A stretch of 33,265 nt of DNA from Caldilineales bacterium (GTDB lineage Bacteria > Chloroflexota > Anaerolineae > J102): positions 1-33,265 of the forward strand of contig JABWBG010000010.1 of assembly GCA_013360575.1 (NCBI GenBank), read 5' to 3'. Shown here piece by piece: positions 1 through 8,823 of this stretch. The notes below the pieces were generated by a model. That model saw only the letters and a list, made by a program, of their open reading frames with translations. It was not told the DNA's origin and ran no database searches. Within the stretch, counting starts at the first letter, position 1. Each line of letters begins with the position of its first letter. The position numbers and the translations under genes were made by a program.

Positions 1-826
1 GAGCGGGGGGGTGGGTCAGGGCGAAGCCCTGGTTGAAGGCAGCGCGGGCCACCAGGTGGAACTTGAAATACCAGCCGCCCGCCGCCGCCAACAGCCCGGC
101 CAGGGCCGCCAGCAGGGCCGCGGCCGCGGGCAGCGCCAGCGCGGCCAACAGCAAGACCAGGGGCGCGATGTGACCGACGAGGATGAACAGGCGGCGGGTC
201 GCGGTCAGAACCTCCACACTGCGCACCGGGGCCGCGCCGGCAGCGCTGATCTTCTGGAAATAGCGGTTCCAGGACAGCCAGCGCGCCGCGATCAGCAGCA
301 GCAGCGCCGCCGTCGTCCAGGTCGCGGCGCCGCCGAAGACCACAGCCGCCAGCGCGAAGAAGCCCCCGCCCTCGACCAGCCCGGTCAAAAAGAGCAGGGG
401 CACAACCGCTGGCTCGCGCCAGACCGGGATGCCGAGCGAAGTCTTGAACATCTGCGCCTGCGAGAAGAGATAGCCCAGGCCGAAGATCGCCGCAACTAGG
501 GCCAGGGGCGCCGATGCCAACAGGATGCCCGCCAGCGCCAGCAGCCCCATCGCGCCCGAAAAGAACGCCTCGCGCGACATCCACGAGGTGCGGGGATTCA
601 GGAAGACATACAGCGCCCGCCACCGGCGGCCCAGCTTGATCCAGACGAAGAACAAGCCCAGGCCGACGAAAACCAGGGCCAGCAATCCCCCGCGCCACAG
701 CCAGGCGGGGTCGGCCAGGCTGCTGAGGGCGGTGAACAGCAACAGCCCCGCGCCCGCGCCCCCGCAGATGAACTGCATCGCCGCGCGCCAGTCCCAGGGT
801 GATTGATGGGTGGGACCAGGGTTCAT
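1..826 (-). CDS. NrfD/DmsC-like membrane anchor subunit of molybdoenzyme (PadD-like), C-terminal end cut by window
   Basis: Reading the reverse strand from ATG at 826 gives an uninterrupted frame of 275 codons that runs off the window. The protein is very hydrophobic with about eight predicted membrane segments. It has a glycine-rich first helix (MQFICGGAGAGLL near residue 17), a loop with NPRTSWMSREAFFSG, and a final FHLVARAAFNQGFAL stretch. These are typical of NrfD/PsrC/DmsC-type quinone-interacting anchors, and the last motif usually lies close to the C-terminus, so only a few residues are probably missing. The start overlaps the stop of the iron-sulfur subunit by four bases (ATGA, 823-826). 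Its inferred role is to pass electrons from the iron-sulfur subunit to the quinone pool. The PadD identity rests on context; the family assignment is firmer. Confidence 0.8.
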   Translation of the reverse strand, partial: MNPGPTHQSPWDWRAAMQFICGGAGAGLLLFTALSSLADPAWLWRGGLLALVFVGLGLFFVWIKLGRRWRALYVFLNPRTSWMSREAFFSGAMGLLALAGILLASAPLALVAAIFGLGYLFSQAQMFKTSLGIPVWREPAVVPLLFLTGLVEGGGFFALAAVVFGGAATWTTAALLLLIAARWLSWNRYFQKISAAGAAPVRSVEVLTATRRLFILVGHIAPLVLLLAALALPAAAALLAALAGLLAAAGGWYFKFHLVARAAFNQGFALTHPPA

Positions 827-1488
827 TTCGCCTCTCCTTTGCCGGCGGCCCGATCCCAGAGGTAATAGAACCCCGGATCCGCGCCCAACTCGGCATGCAT
901 TTGGAAGGATTCGTTCTCACGCAGCAGCGCCGACACATTGCTCTCCGGGTCTTCGATGTCGCCGAAGTGCAGGGCAAAGGCGATGCAGGAATTGACGCAG
1001 GCAGGCGTCGCCTCCGGATCGACGCCCGGTTTCAGGCCGGCGGCGATGCCGGCGTCGATGCGGTCGATGCAGAAGGTGCACTTGGTGGCCACGCCATCCC
1101 GCCGGGCGTCGCGCAGCGCGATCTCGTTGTCGATCGGCGTGCCGTAGGCGTAGGAGGGCTTGTAGTATTTGAAGCGCGCCTGGTAGGGGCAGGCAACGAT
1201 GCAATAACCGCAGCCGATGCACAGATCGTAGTCGATCGTCACCAACCCATCCGCGCGCTGGCGGGTGGCGGTGGTGGGGCAGACGAACATGCAGGGCGGG
1301 TGGGAGCAGTGCTGGCAGCCGACCGGGATGAAGGTGCGCAACACGTCGGGGTACTCGCCCGATTCGAGATCGAGCACCGAGCGCCACTGCACGCCGGGCG
1401 GGGTGCCGTTCATCTGCCGGCAGGCCGCGGTGCAGGTCTGGCAGCCCACACAGCGGCGCAAGTCTGCGATCATGACGTAGCGGGTCAT
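823..1488 (-). CDS. Four-cluster [4Fe-4S] ferredoxin-like electron-transfer subunit (PadC/DmsB-like)
   Basis: A 221-residue DmsB/NrfC-type electron-transfer subunit. Sixteen cysteines form four ferredoxin clusters: C13/C16/C19/C23, C58/C61/C66/C70, C90/C93/C96/C100 and C137/C140 with C164/C168. The start is the ATG at 1488: it overlaps the catalytic subunit's stop in an ATGA (1485-1488) and has AGGAGG seven bases upstream. The longer frame upstream of it is out-of-frame antisense to nothing useful and only shadows the catalytic gene. There is no signal peptide, so it should be cytoplasmic. It likely wires the molybdenum subunit (1485-4223) to the membrane anchor (below 826). Assignment to phenylacetyl-CoA:acceptor oxidoreductase (PadC) is by context; DMSO/polysulfide-reductase-type partners look the same at this level. 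Confidence 0.85.
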   Translation of the reverse strand: MTRYVMIADLRRCVGCQTCTAACRQMNGTPPGVQWRSVLDLESGEYPDVLRTFIPVGCQHCSHPPCMFVCPTTATRQRADGLVTIDYDLCIGCGYCIVACPYQARFKYYKPSYAYGTPIDNEIALRDARRDGVATKCTFCIDRIDAGIAAGLKPGVDPEATPACVNSCIAFALHFGDIEDPESNVSALLRENESFQMHAELGADPGFYYLWDRAAGKGEAK

Positions 1489-4223
1489 CGCCCACCTCCT
1501 AGCTTCTTGATGGCCACAGGCACGACATCCGCGCCTGAGCCGGTGGCGTCGGTCAGCTCCAGCAGCATGGGGGCGATGGTGTTGATGCTGGGCATCTCGA
1601 AATCCTTGGCAAAGGGCGTCACCCAATGGTCGAACTGCCCCATCATCAGCAGGGTGTCGGGGCGGATGCCCTGGCGCAGCACCGCGTGGCCGCGCGTGGC
1701 CCGCACAGCCGAGCGCACTTCGATCAGGTCGCCATCCTCGATGCCCATTTCCTTCGCCTTGCCGGTATTGATGACCACGCCGTTGTGCCCTTTGATGTTG
1801 TCGGCCACTTCTTTCATGATCTGGATGCCCACGTTGCTGCCCCATGAGTATTGCATGCTGCGGGCCGTCACCAGCCAGAAGGGGTAGGAGGCGGCGTCGT
1901 TTCCATAGTGCCTGGCAATGCCCTGCCGGATCATCTCCGGGAAGTTGTGCCAGGTGGGCAGGGGGTCGTATTCCGTCAACTGCGTGTCCCACCAATCGAT
2001 GCCCCGTTCGTGCAGGCGGTTGCCCAATTCCTTGCCCTTGCGATACAGGCGCTCCTGGTAGGGCAGTTCATAGCGCAGGCCCATGTCCTCCAGGGTGGGG
2101 AAGAGGTACCATTTCAGGCGGGAGTAGGGCCGGACTTTGAACCCATGTTCCTTGTACCACTCCAGCCCATCGGTTTCGGCGCCATCGCTCACTTCGGCGC
2201 TGGCCCCGCGGCAGACCGCATCCCAGATCTCCTCCACCGAGTGGGTTTTGGAAGGATCGAGGCTGAAATCATAGGTGTCGCCCTTGAGGGTCGGCCCGGC
2301 CGCGCCGCGGTTGATCGCTTTGTTGTAGCTTTCCAGCAGGCCGCAGCGCCGCGCCAGTTCGGTGGAGATCCAGGTGAAATCGCGGGTGTCGCCCTGCTTC
2401 TCCACGGCCGGCTGGCGGAGCGCAAATCCCTGGTAATCCCAGAACTGCTCCATGTATTTCGTGCCCCCGATCCGCATGAGCTGGAGGCTTTCCAGGTCGG
2501 TGGCTTCGGGCAGGATCACGTCCGCCATCCAGTTGGTTTCGTCCATGGTGTAGGCAAAGGCCACGACGAAGGGGAAGGTCGCCATGGTCTTGCTCACATT
2601 GGGCGTATCCCAGAAGGAGATGGCGGGGTTGGTGCGGTACACGAACCAGATATCGGGCACGGTGGGATCGGGCCAGTTGGCGAATTTTTCGCGTTGCTGC
2701 ATCCAGGCCAGGTGCGTCGGCCCCAGGGCCTGGCTCCAGGGCGAGTCGGCAGCCAGGGGCACCAGGGTGCTGTGGGCGTGGCGGACGCTTGGTCTCGCCA
2801 TCCAGTTCACCCGGTCGGTGGGGTTCCAGGGGTATTCCATGAACCCATCCGGGTTGGGCGCCACGCTGCCCTGGCGGTCGCGAGCCGGGCGGTTGAGACG
2901 CACCGCCGTGCCGATCAGCCCGCCGGGCACATCCAGGCCCCCGACCAGGCAGGCCATGAGGGTGCGGCCCCAGGCGCAATCGTAGCCGCCCCAGCCGTTG
3001 CTCACCGTTTTGCCCAGGACGACGGCCACCGGGCGGAAGGGCAGGACGCGGCCTTCGATTTCGATCGTTTTTCCGATCTCGGCGTGTTCCAAGAACTCTT
3101 TGGCGATGCGGCGGATGGTCTCTGCCGGGGCGTCGCAGATGGCGGCGGCCCATTCTGGGGTGTGGGGGGCCTCGAATTCGAGCAATTTCTGGAAGGCCGT
3201 GGGGCAGGCGACGGCTTCGTGGGGCCACATTTCATCGTCCGCGCCGATCTCGATGCCGCTGACGGTGAAGGACCCTTCCAGCGCCGGATCGGCGCCGGGC
3301 GTGTCCCAGGGCACGGCGCGGCCCTGGTTGGTGTCCCAGAGCAGGGGTTTGTGGGTCTCTGGGTCGCGCAGGTAGAAGCCGTTGGGCGCCACCAGGTAGG
3401 GGGAGCTGGTCATCTGCTTGATAAAGGGCACATCCAGCGCCTCACGCGGGGTTTCAAAAAGCAAGACGTGGATCATGCCGTGGAGGAAGGCGGCGTCCGT
3501 TTTGGGTTTGATCGGCACCCATTCTGCCGAACTCCCGCCCGTGACCGAGAGGTGCGGCTCGATCTGCACCCGCTTCATCCCGCGCACCCGCGCCTCGGCA
3601 TGCCGCCACACCCCGCACACGCCCCCAGAGGCTTCGAGATTGGCGCCGAAAGAGATGACGTAGTTCGTGAGCGGGGTGTCGGAGCAGACGGTGAAGGCCC
3701 GGTGCCAGAGTTCGCCGTAGAGATGTTCGGAGTGATAGCACTTGACGCCCTGACCGCTGCCGAAGCTCATGTCGATCGGCCCGCGCCAGGCGGAGAGGAA
3801 GGCGGAGAAGGTGCCCATGTAGTGCGGCGCGATGCCGGCGCCGCCCAGGCTGACCGCCACACGCGGGTAGCCCGATTCATCCACCAGGCCCTTGCCCCGG
3901 ATCTCCTTGAGCTTGTCCGCCACCATGTCCAGGGCCTCGTCCCAGGAGATGGGCGTGAAGCCGGGGTCTTCGTCGCGGCCTTTCTTGGGGTTGGTGCGCT
4001 TCATCGGGGTCAGGATGCGGTGGGGGTTGTAGATTTTCTGCACCAGGCCATAGGCCTTGACGCAGACCGTGCCCCCGCCGGGGTGGACATTGGCGGCGCT
4101 GAAATTCGGCTCGACCATGGTGGCCACGCCATCCTTCACCCGCACCGTCAGCAGGTCAGGCCCGGCCACGCATTGGTAGCAATAGGTGGGGATTGATTGT
4201 GCTTGTGAGGTCATTTTGTTCAT
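1485..4223 (-). CDS. padB: Molybdopterin oxidoreductase, probable phenylacetyl-CoA:acceptor oxidoreductase catalytic subunit (PadB-like)
   Basis: A 912-residue DMSO-reductase-family molybdopterin protein. The N-terminal iron-sulfur motif is non-standard: C15 and C18, then GPD at 21-23 where a third Cys would be expected, and C54 in GGGTVCVKAYG. No Tat signal precedes it, and the upstream DNA is repeat, so the enzyme should be cytoplasmic. That suits a CoA-thioester substrate. It heads a three-gene unit with the iron-sulfur and NrfD-like subunits, matching the three-subunit membrane-bound phenylacetyl-CoA:acceptor oxidoreductase of Thauera/Azoarcus, which oxidises phenylacetyl-CoA to phenylglyoxylate. 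A phenylacetate-CoA ligase gene lies 2.3 kb upstream, supporting this. Other cytoplasmic molybdoenzymes of the family, with a different substrate, remain possible. No Shine-Dalgarno is visible; M4 (4214) is an alternative start. Confidence 0.65.
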   Translation of the reverse strand: MNKMTSQAQSIPTYCYQCVAGPDLLTVRVKDGVATMVEPNFSAANVHPGGGTVCVKAYGLVQKIYNPHRILTPMKRTNPKKGRDEDPGFTPISWDEALDMVADKLKEIRGKGLVDESGYPRVAVSLGGAGIAPHYMGTFSAFLSAWRGPIDMSFGSGQGVKCYHSEHLYGELWHRAFTVCSDTPLTNYVISFGANLEASGGVCGVWRHAEARVRGMKRVQIEPHLSVTGGSSAEWVPIKPKTDAAFLHGMIHVLLFETPREALDVPFIKQMTSSPYLVAPNGFYLRDPETHKPLLWDTNQGRAVPWDTPGADPALEGSFTVSGIEIGADDEMWPHEAVACPTAFQKLLEFEAPHTPEWAAAICDAPAETIRRIAKEFLEHAEIGKTIEIEGRVLPFRPVAVVLGKTVSNGWGGYDCAWGRTLMACLVGGLDVPGGLIGTAVRLNRPARDRQGSVAPNPDGFMEYPWNPTDRVNWMARPSVRHAHSTLVPLAADSPWSQALGPTHLAWMQQREKFANWPDPTVPDIWFVYRTNPAISFWDTPNVSKTMATFPFVVAFAYTMDETNWMADVILPEATDLESLQLMRIGGTKYMEQFWDYQGFALRQPAVEKQGDTRDFTWISTELARRCGLLESYNKAINRGAAGPTLKGDTYDFSLDPSKTHSVEEIWDAVCRGASAEVSDGAETDGLEWYKEHGFKVRPYSRLKWYLFPTLEDMGLRYELPYQERLYRKGKELGNRLHERGIDWWDTQLTEYDPLPTWHNFPEMIRQGIARHYGNDAASYPFWLVTARSMQYSWGSNVGIQIMKEVADNIKGHNGVVINTGKAKEMGIEDGDLIEVRSAVRATRGHAVLRQGIRPDTLLMMGQFDHWVTPFAKDFEMPSINTIAPMLLELTDATGSGADVVPVAIKKLGGGR

Positions 4224-4234
4224 ATGTTGGGTGG

Positions 4235-4310
<76 letters not shown>

Positions 4311-4320
4311 TGCGCATACG

Positions 4321-4397
4321 CATCACGCACCACGCACCACGCACCACGCACCACGCACCACGCACCATGCACCATGCACCACGCACCACGCACCACG
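4321..4397. repeat. Heptamer array CACCACG x 11
   Basis: Eleven tandem heptamers, CACCACG with CATCACG and CACCATG variants, run from 4321 to 4397. They end three bases before the thioesterase stop codon (TAA, 4402-4400 on the minus strand). The reverse complement of a variant (GTGATGC) recurs at 4816-4836 and 16527-16547. Confidence 0.95.
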
Positions 4398-4399
4398 CA

Positions 4400-4792
4400 T
4401 TAATTTATCTTTTTCTTCAGACGCGCCAATGTTTTGTTGACATCGACGATGAAGCGGGCGTGGGCGGCGCGGGCGACCGGCTCCACCGGGTCGTGGGCGC
4501 TGATCTCGAAGTGAGCGCGGCGGCCATCCAGCGCCGCCAGTGTGGCCGTGATCTCCACCCACATGCCCAAGGGCGTGGCCGCGGTGTGGTCGAGTTCGAC
4601 GCGGATGCCGACCGAGTCCTCGCCGGCGTCCAGGTGGGGGAGGAGGAGGTTGCGGCAGGTGTTTTCGATATCGCGCACCAGCTCGGGCGTGGCATACACA
4701 CGGCCTTCCTCGCCCATGAAGCCGATCACACGGCGTTCATCGATTTCATAGCGCACGGTAGCCGTCAGGCCGGGGAGAAGGGTGTCTTTCAT
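4400..4792 (-). CDS. Fluoroacetyl-CoA thioesterase (FlK)-like hotdog thioesterase
   Basis: A 130-residue single hotdog-fold protein. The start is the ATG at 4792: AAGGAGT at 4801-4807 lies eight bases upstream, whereas an in-frame TTG at 4798 would be too close to it. T35 (in VYATP), E43 (in RDIENTC) and H69 (in LDHTAATPLG) are spaced exactly like the Thr42/Glu50/His76 triad of Streptomyces cattleya FlK. A hydrolytic acyl-CoA thioesterase is therefore likely. The conserved GMWVEI stretch continues the hotdog sheet. It stands alone between the transporter operon and the padBCD-like genes, with repeat arrays on both sides. Its natural substrate is unknown; in this setting an aryl-acetyl-CoA or dead-end CoA ester released to recover CoA is an inference. 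Confidence 0.8.
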   Translation of the reverse strand: MKDTLLPGLTATVRYEIDERRVIGFMGEEGRVYATPELVRDIENTCRNLLLPHLDAGEDSVGIRVELDHTAATPLGMWVEITATLAALDGRRAHFEISAHDPVEPVARAAHARFIVDVNKTLARLKKKIN

Positions 4793-4815
4793 AAACAAAA
4801 ACTCCTTTTTGATAA

Positions 4816-4880
4816 GTGATGCGTGATGCGTGATGCTTGGGGCATAAAACGTAAAACGTAAAACGTAAAATGTAAAACGT
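4816..4880. repeat. Heptamer arrays: 3 x GTGATGC and 5 x AAAACGT
   Basis: Three GTGATGC units (4816-4836) are followed, after nine bases, by five AAAACGT units with one AAAATGT variant (4846-4880). AAAACGT and its reverse complement recur at 17906-17972 and 23322-23336. Confidence 0.9.
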
Positions 4881-4900
4881 TAACTATAGCGATACCTTCA

Positions 4901-4972
4901 CCAATCTACCAATCTACCAATCTACCAACCAACTAACCAACCAACCAACCAACCAACCAACCAACCAACCTA
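4901..4972. repeat. Octamer/tetramer array CCAATCTA and CCAA, containing the livF stop codon
   Basis: Three CCAATCTA octamers (4901-4924) run into CCAACTAA-like and CCAA units up to 4972. The final CCAACCTA (4965-4972) contains the minus-strand TAG stop codon of livF (4970-4972). Confidence 0.9.
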
Positions 4973-5710
4973 CCTCCCCTGCTTCCCCAAATACGCCTGT
5001 TGAATGGCGGGGTCGGCGGCGAGGTCGGCGGCGGGGCCTGCCATGACGATGCGGCCGGTTTCGAGAACGTAACCGCGGTCCGCAACGCGCAGCGCGGCGC
5101 GGGCGTTCTGCTCGACCAGCAGGATGATGGTGTCGATCTCGCGCAGGCAGTTGATGATCTCGAAAATATCGCGCACGATCAGCGGCGCCAGGCCCAACGA
5201 AGGCTCATCGAGCAACAGCACCTTGGGCCGCCCCATCAGGCTGCGGCCAATGGCCAGCATCTGCTGCTCGCCGCCCGAAAGCGTGCCCGCCAACTGCTTC
5301 TCCCGCTGCTTGAGGATGGGAAACATGGCGTAGATGGTCTCGATATCCAGATGCAGGGTCTTGCGATCCTTGATCGGCGGCTCGCCCCGCCCGCGCATAC
5401 GCGTGTACGCGCCCAGGGTCAGGTTGTCGCGCACACTCAGCGTGGCGAAGACTTGCCGCCGCTCCGGCACCTGACAGACGCCCAGGTTGACGATCTTCTC
5501 CGGGCTGAGCCGGGTGATCTCGACGCCGTTGAGCAGGATCTGGCCGCTGCGGGCCGGCGTCATGCCCGAGATGGTGTTCAGCAGCGTGGTCTTGCCCGCG
5601 CCGTTGGCGCCGATCAGCGAGACGATCTCGCCCGGGTGGGCGGCCATCGAAACCCCGCGCAGGGCCTCGACATGGCCATACGAGGTGGAAACGTTCTTGA
5701 TTTCAAGCAT
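4970..5710 (-). CDS. livF: HAAT-family ABC importer ATPase LivF
   Basis: A 246-residue ABC ATPase of the branched-chain amino acid/aromatic acid (HAAT) importer family. Walker A is GANGAGKTT, the signature is [13 protein letters not shown], and Walker B with the catalytic Glu is [11 protein letters not shown]. The short size and [11 protein letters not shown] segment are typical of LivF rather than LivG. The start is ATG 5710, with GGGAGG about seven bases upstream; it overlaps livG by eight bases. The stop TAG lies in the intergenic octamer array. It is the last gene of an operon encoding binding protein, LivH, LivM, phenylacetate-CoA ligase, LivG and LivF, so an aromatic acid is the most likely transport substrate (inference). 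Confidence 0.93.
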   Translation of the reverse strand: MLEIKNVSTSYGHVEALRGVSMAAHPGEIVSLIGANGAGKTTLLNTISGMTPARSGQILLNGVEITRLSPEKIVNLGVCQVPERRQVFATLSVRDNLTLGAYTRMRGRGEPPIKDRKTLHLDIETIYAMFPILKQREKQLAGTLSGGEQQMLAIGRSLMGRPKVLLLDEPSLGLAPLIVRDIFEIINCLREIDTIILLVEQNARAALRVADRGYVLETGRIVMAGPAADLAADPAIQQAYLGKQGR

Positions 5711-6506
5711 CAGCAGCCTCCCGCCGCGGCGGCGCGGCCCAATCATCGCCGAGATAGGCCGCGATCACATCGGGATTGGCCTGCACCTGCGCCGGCGAGC
5801 CTTCGGCGATCTTGCTGCCGTAGTGCAACACCACCACATGGTCGGCGATGGCCATCACCAGGTTCATGTCATGCTCGACCAGCAACACCGAGATGCCCTG
5901 GTCGCGGATGCGCAGGATCAGGCGGTCGAGTTCTTCAGTCTCGGTGCGATTCAGCCCAGCCGCAGGTTCATCCAGCAGCAGCAACTGCGGCTGCACCGCC
6001 AGGCCGCGGGCGATCTCCACCAGCCGCTGCTGGCCAAAGGGCAGGGATCCGGCGGGGTCGTGGGCCCGTTCGGCCAGCCCAGTCTGTTCCAGATAGGACA
6101 TGGCCTGGCCGCGCATTCGCTTCTCCTCGGCCCCGGCTTTGGGCAGGCGCAGGGCCGCGGCCAGGAACCCGGCCGTGCCTTGCAGATGGCAGCCCGCCAT
6201 CACATTCTCCAGCACCGTCATCTCGCCAAAGATCTGTAAGTTTTGGAAGGTGCGCGCCAGGCCCTGCTGCGCGATCTGGCTGGGGCGCGAGCCGGAAATG
6301 CGCCGGTCTCTGAAGATCACCTCCCCCTGATCCGGCCCGTGTGTGCCGGAGATGAGGTTGAAGGTGGTGGTCTTGCCCGCGCCATTTGGGCCGATCAGGG
6401 CCAGGATCTGCCCTTCCTGGACAGCGAAGCTGACGTCGTTGACGGCCATCACGCCGCCAAAACGCTTGAACAGGCGGCTGGCGCGCAGGAGAGGAGTGTC
6501 GCTCAT
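5703..6506 (-). CDS. livG: HAAT-family ABC importer ATPase LivG
   Basis: A 267-residue ABC ATPase. Walker A is GPNGAGKTT, a Q-loop region is followed by the LivG-type ARTFQNLQIF, the signature is LPFGQQRLVEIAR (LPFGQQ in place of the usual LSYGQQ), and Walker B is LLLLDEPAAGLN. The C-terminal extension GSKIAEGSPAQVQANPDVIAAYLG is characteristic of LivG. It starts at ATG 6506 inside the stop of the ligase gene (ATGA overlap, 6503-6506) and overlaps livF by eight bases, so translation of ligase, LivG and LivF is probably coupled. It pairs with LivF to energise the LivH/LivM channel. Confidence 0.93.
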   Translation of the reverse strand: MSDTPLLRASRLFKRFGGVMAVNDVSFAVQEGQILALIGPNGAGKTTTFNLISGTHGPDQGEVIFRDRRISGSRPSQIAQQGLARTFQNLQIFGEMTVLENVMAGCHLQGTAGFLAAALRLPKAGAEEKRMRGQAMSYLEQTGLAERAHDPAGSLPFGQQRLVEIARGLAVQPQLLLLDEPAAGLNRTETEELDRLILRIRDQGISVLLVEHDMNLVMAIADHVVVLHYGSKIAEGSPAQVQANPDVIAAYLGDDWAAPPRREAADA

Positions 6507-7795
6507 GCCGTGTGCCTCCGGTCGATCACCCGCACAGCTTTGCCCGGAGGGCGTTCGATGCTGCCCACCGGCGTCAGCTCGATCCGCGCCCGCAGCCCCA
6601 GTTGATCGTAGAGTTTGTCGCTCAGCCGGCTTGCCAGCGCCCGGCTGGATGCAGTCTCCGCCGCCAGCGGCGATTCCACCAAAATGTGCACTTCATCCTT
6701 GCCCCCCACCCGCTGCAAATGGATTTGATAATCGTTAGCCACCTGTTCGTGCTCCATCAAAATCGTTTCCACCTGTTTGGGGTAAAAATTGATGCCTTTG
6801 ATCTTGAGCATGTCATCGCTGCGGCAGGCGATGCGGTCCACCCGCAGCCCGGTGCGCCCGCAGGCGCAGGCCTCACGGCTGAGGATGCGGGTGATGTCCC
6901 GCGTGCGGAAGCGGATCAGGGGCAGGGCCTCGCGCGTCAGAGTGGTGACGACCATCTCGCCCCACTCGCCATCCGCCACCGGTTGCTCGCTCTCCGGGTC
7001 GATGATCTCGACCAGATAATGGTCTTCCCAGACGTGGATGCCGCTGTGCGCGGGGCAGTCGATGCCCATGCCCACGCCGCCGGTCTCGGTCATGCCGATG
7101 ATGTCGAAGGTCTCGATCCCCATCGTCATTTCCACCCGGCGGCGGAGTTCATCGCTCCACACCTCGGCCCCGAAGATGCCCACACGCAGCCGCGTTTGGG
7201 TGTGGAAATCGAAGCCTTCTTCTGCCGCGACTTCGATCAATCGCAGGGGATAGCTGGCCACCGCGGCCAGGGCCGTGACATTCAGATCCCGCAGAAATTG
7301 TAATTGCAAGCCGGTGCGGCCCGCGCCGATGGGGATGATCATCGTCTCCAGGGTGCTGGCCCCGTAATGAAAGCCGAAGCCGCCGTTGAAGAGGCCAAAA
7401 GAGGGCGTGATCTGGATCACGTCCTCCCGCCCCACCCCCGCCGCGGCCAGGCAGCGGGCCGAGATCTCGCCCCACTGCCGCACGTCGTTGGCCGTGTGTG
7501 GGCAGATGATCGGCGTGCCGGTGGTGCCCGAACTCATCTGCATGCGCACCATCTCGGTTTGCGGCACGCAGGCGAGCTGGAAGGGATAGGCATGGCGCAA
7601 GTCATTTTTGGTGATGAAGGGCAGATGGCGGATCTGCTCCAGGCTCTGCACGGTGGGGAGGGAGGCGAAGCGGCCGGCATAGGCCGGGTTGCCGGCGGCG
7701 ATGTGGGCCAGCGTGTGGCGCAATCGCTCCAGTTGCAAAGCCTCCAGGTCGGGGCGGGGCAGGGTTTCCAGGTCGGGTTGGTACATGGCGGGCAT
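6503..7795 (-). CDS. paaK: Phenylacetate-CoA ligase (adenylate-forming)
   Basis: A 430-residue protein, the usual length for PaaK. It belongs to the adenylate-forming family: phosphate-loop SSGTTGTP near residue 94, GMTETGG near 240, and the C-terminal lysine region MLKIKGINFYPKQVE. It makes an aryl-acetyl-CoA (classically phenylacetyl-CoA) from acid, ATP and CoA. The start is ATG 7795, supported by AGGAGG at 7802-7807 and two bases from the LivM stop; the longer frame upstream only shadows livM. Its place between livM and livG couples uptake to CoA activation and suggests that the importer carries the ligase's substrate. A specificity for a related acid such as 4-hydroxyphenylacetate cannot be excluded. 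Confidence 0.9.
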   Translation of the reverse strand: MPAMYQPDLETLPRPDLEALQLERLRHTLAHIAAGNPAYAGRFASLPTVQSLEQIRHLPFITKNDLRHAYPFQLACVPQTEMVRMQMSSGTTGTPIICPHTANDVRQWGEISARCLAAAGVGREDVIQITPSFGLFNGGFGFHYGASTLETMIIPIGAGRTGLQLQFLRDLNVTALAAVASYPLRLIEVAAEEGFDFHTQTRLRVGIFGAEVWSDELRRRVEMTMGIETFDIIGMTETGGVGMGIDCPAHSGIHVWEDHYLVEIIDPESEQPVADGEWGEMVVTTLTREALPLIRFRTRDITRILSREACACGRTGLRVDRIACRSDDMLKIKGINFYPKQVETILMEHEQVANDYQIHLQRVGGKDEVHILVESPLAAETASSRALASRLSDKLYDQLGLRARIELTPVGSIERPPGKAVRVIDRRHTA

Positions 7796-7797
7796 GG

Positions 7798-8823
7798 TCA
7801 ACCTCCTGCCGGTTGAGCGCGTTCCGGCTTGCGCCGGGCGATGCGGGCGCGCAGGGCCTTGCCCGCGCCGGTGACCAGACCCTCCGGCATGAAGATCATG
7901 ATCAGCATCAGGATCAAGCCGAAGGCGATGATCTCCTGTTCGCCTGACGCGCCCGGCACCAGGGATTTGATGGCAGTGCGCAGCCACTGCTCGATCACCA
8001 GAATGGCTGCGGCCCCAAAGGTGGCGCCCCAGATGCTGGAAAGCCCACCCACCACCGCCATCAACACAATCTTGATGGAGGCGTTGATGGTGAAGGAGGA
8101 GGGGCTGATGAATCCCAAAAAGGAGGCATAGAGCCCCCCGGCCAGGGCGCTGTAGGCTGCGCTGAGCGCAAACACTTGCAATTTGAAGCGGCCGGTGTCG
8201 ATGCCCAGCGTTTCTGCCGCGATCTCGCTGCTGTGCAAGGCCCGCATCGCCCGCCCCACCCGCGAGTTGACAATGTTCAGGGAGAGGGCGATGGTGATCA
8301 GAGCGAAGAACCAGATCAGGTAATAATAGTGGGTGTCGGTGCTCAAGGTCATGCCGCCGATGCTGAGATCGGGCACGCCCCGGAATCCGGAGGGGCCGCC
8401 GGTCCAATCCACCTGCTGCGTCAGGATCAGATACAAGATGATGTTCATGCCCAGGGTGGCCATGGCCAAATAGTGCCCGTGCAGCCGGAAGATCAGCATG
8501 CCCAGCAGATAGGCCACGCCGCCGGCCAGGATCATGCCCGCCAGCAGCGACAGCCAGGGCGAGAGACCGAGACGGGTGGAGAAGATGGCCATGCTGTAGG
8601 CGCCGATGCCGAAGAAAGTGGCCTGACCCAGGGAGATCTGGCCGGCATAGCCCATCAGCAGTGAGAGGCCGATGGTGAGCATGGTGAACAGAGCGATGAT
8701 GGTCAGCACTGTGATGATGTAGTTGTTATCGATGAATACCGGCGCCGCGGCCAGGCCCAGAGCCATGATCAGGAAGGCGATCAGGTTCGGCGACCCTAGC
8801 CGGGCAATGAGCAAGCGTTTCAT
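7798..8823 (-). CDS. livM: HAAT-family ABC importer permease LivM
   Basis: A 341-residue permease with about nine or ten hydrophobic segments. It carries LivM hallmarks: LLMGYAGQISLGQATFFGIGAY near residue 56, the HGHYLAMATLG stretch, RVGRAMRALHSSEIAAETLGID and a VVGGLSSIWGATFGA helix. It starts at ATG 8823 in a four-base overlap with livH (8820-8823) and ends two bases before the phenylacetate-CoA ligase start. With LivH it forms the membrane channel for the substrate delivered by the double binding protein upstream. Confidence 0.93.
   Translation of the reverse strand: MKRLLIARLGSPNLIAFLIMALGLAAAPVFIDNNYIITVLTIIALFTMLTIGLSLLMGYAGQISLGQATFFGIGAYSMAIFSTRLGLSPWLSLLAGMILAGGVAYLLGMLIFRLHGHYLAMATLGMNIILYLILTQQVDWTGGPSGFRGVPDLSIGGMTLSTDTHYYYLIWFFALITIALSLNIVNSRVGRAMRALHSSEIAAETLGIDTGRFKLQVFALSAAYSALAGGLYASFLGFISPSSFTINASIKIVLMAVVGGLSSIWGATFGAAAILVIEQWLRTAIKSLVPGASGEQEIIAFGLILMLIMIFMPEGLVTGAGKALRARIARRKPERAQPAGG

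Noticed and set aside
1851-4196. Long plus-strand open frame of 781 codons opposite the molybdoenzyme
   Set aside because: Antisense shadow of high-GC coding sequence; composition is biased to Gly/Ala/His/Arg/Asp, and the minus-strand protein has clear family motifs.
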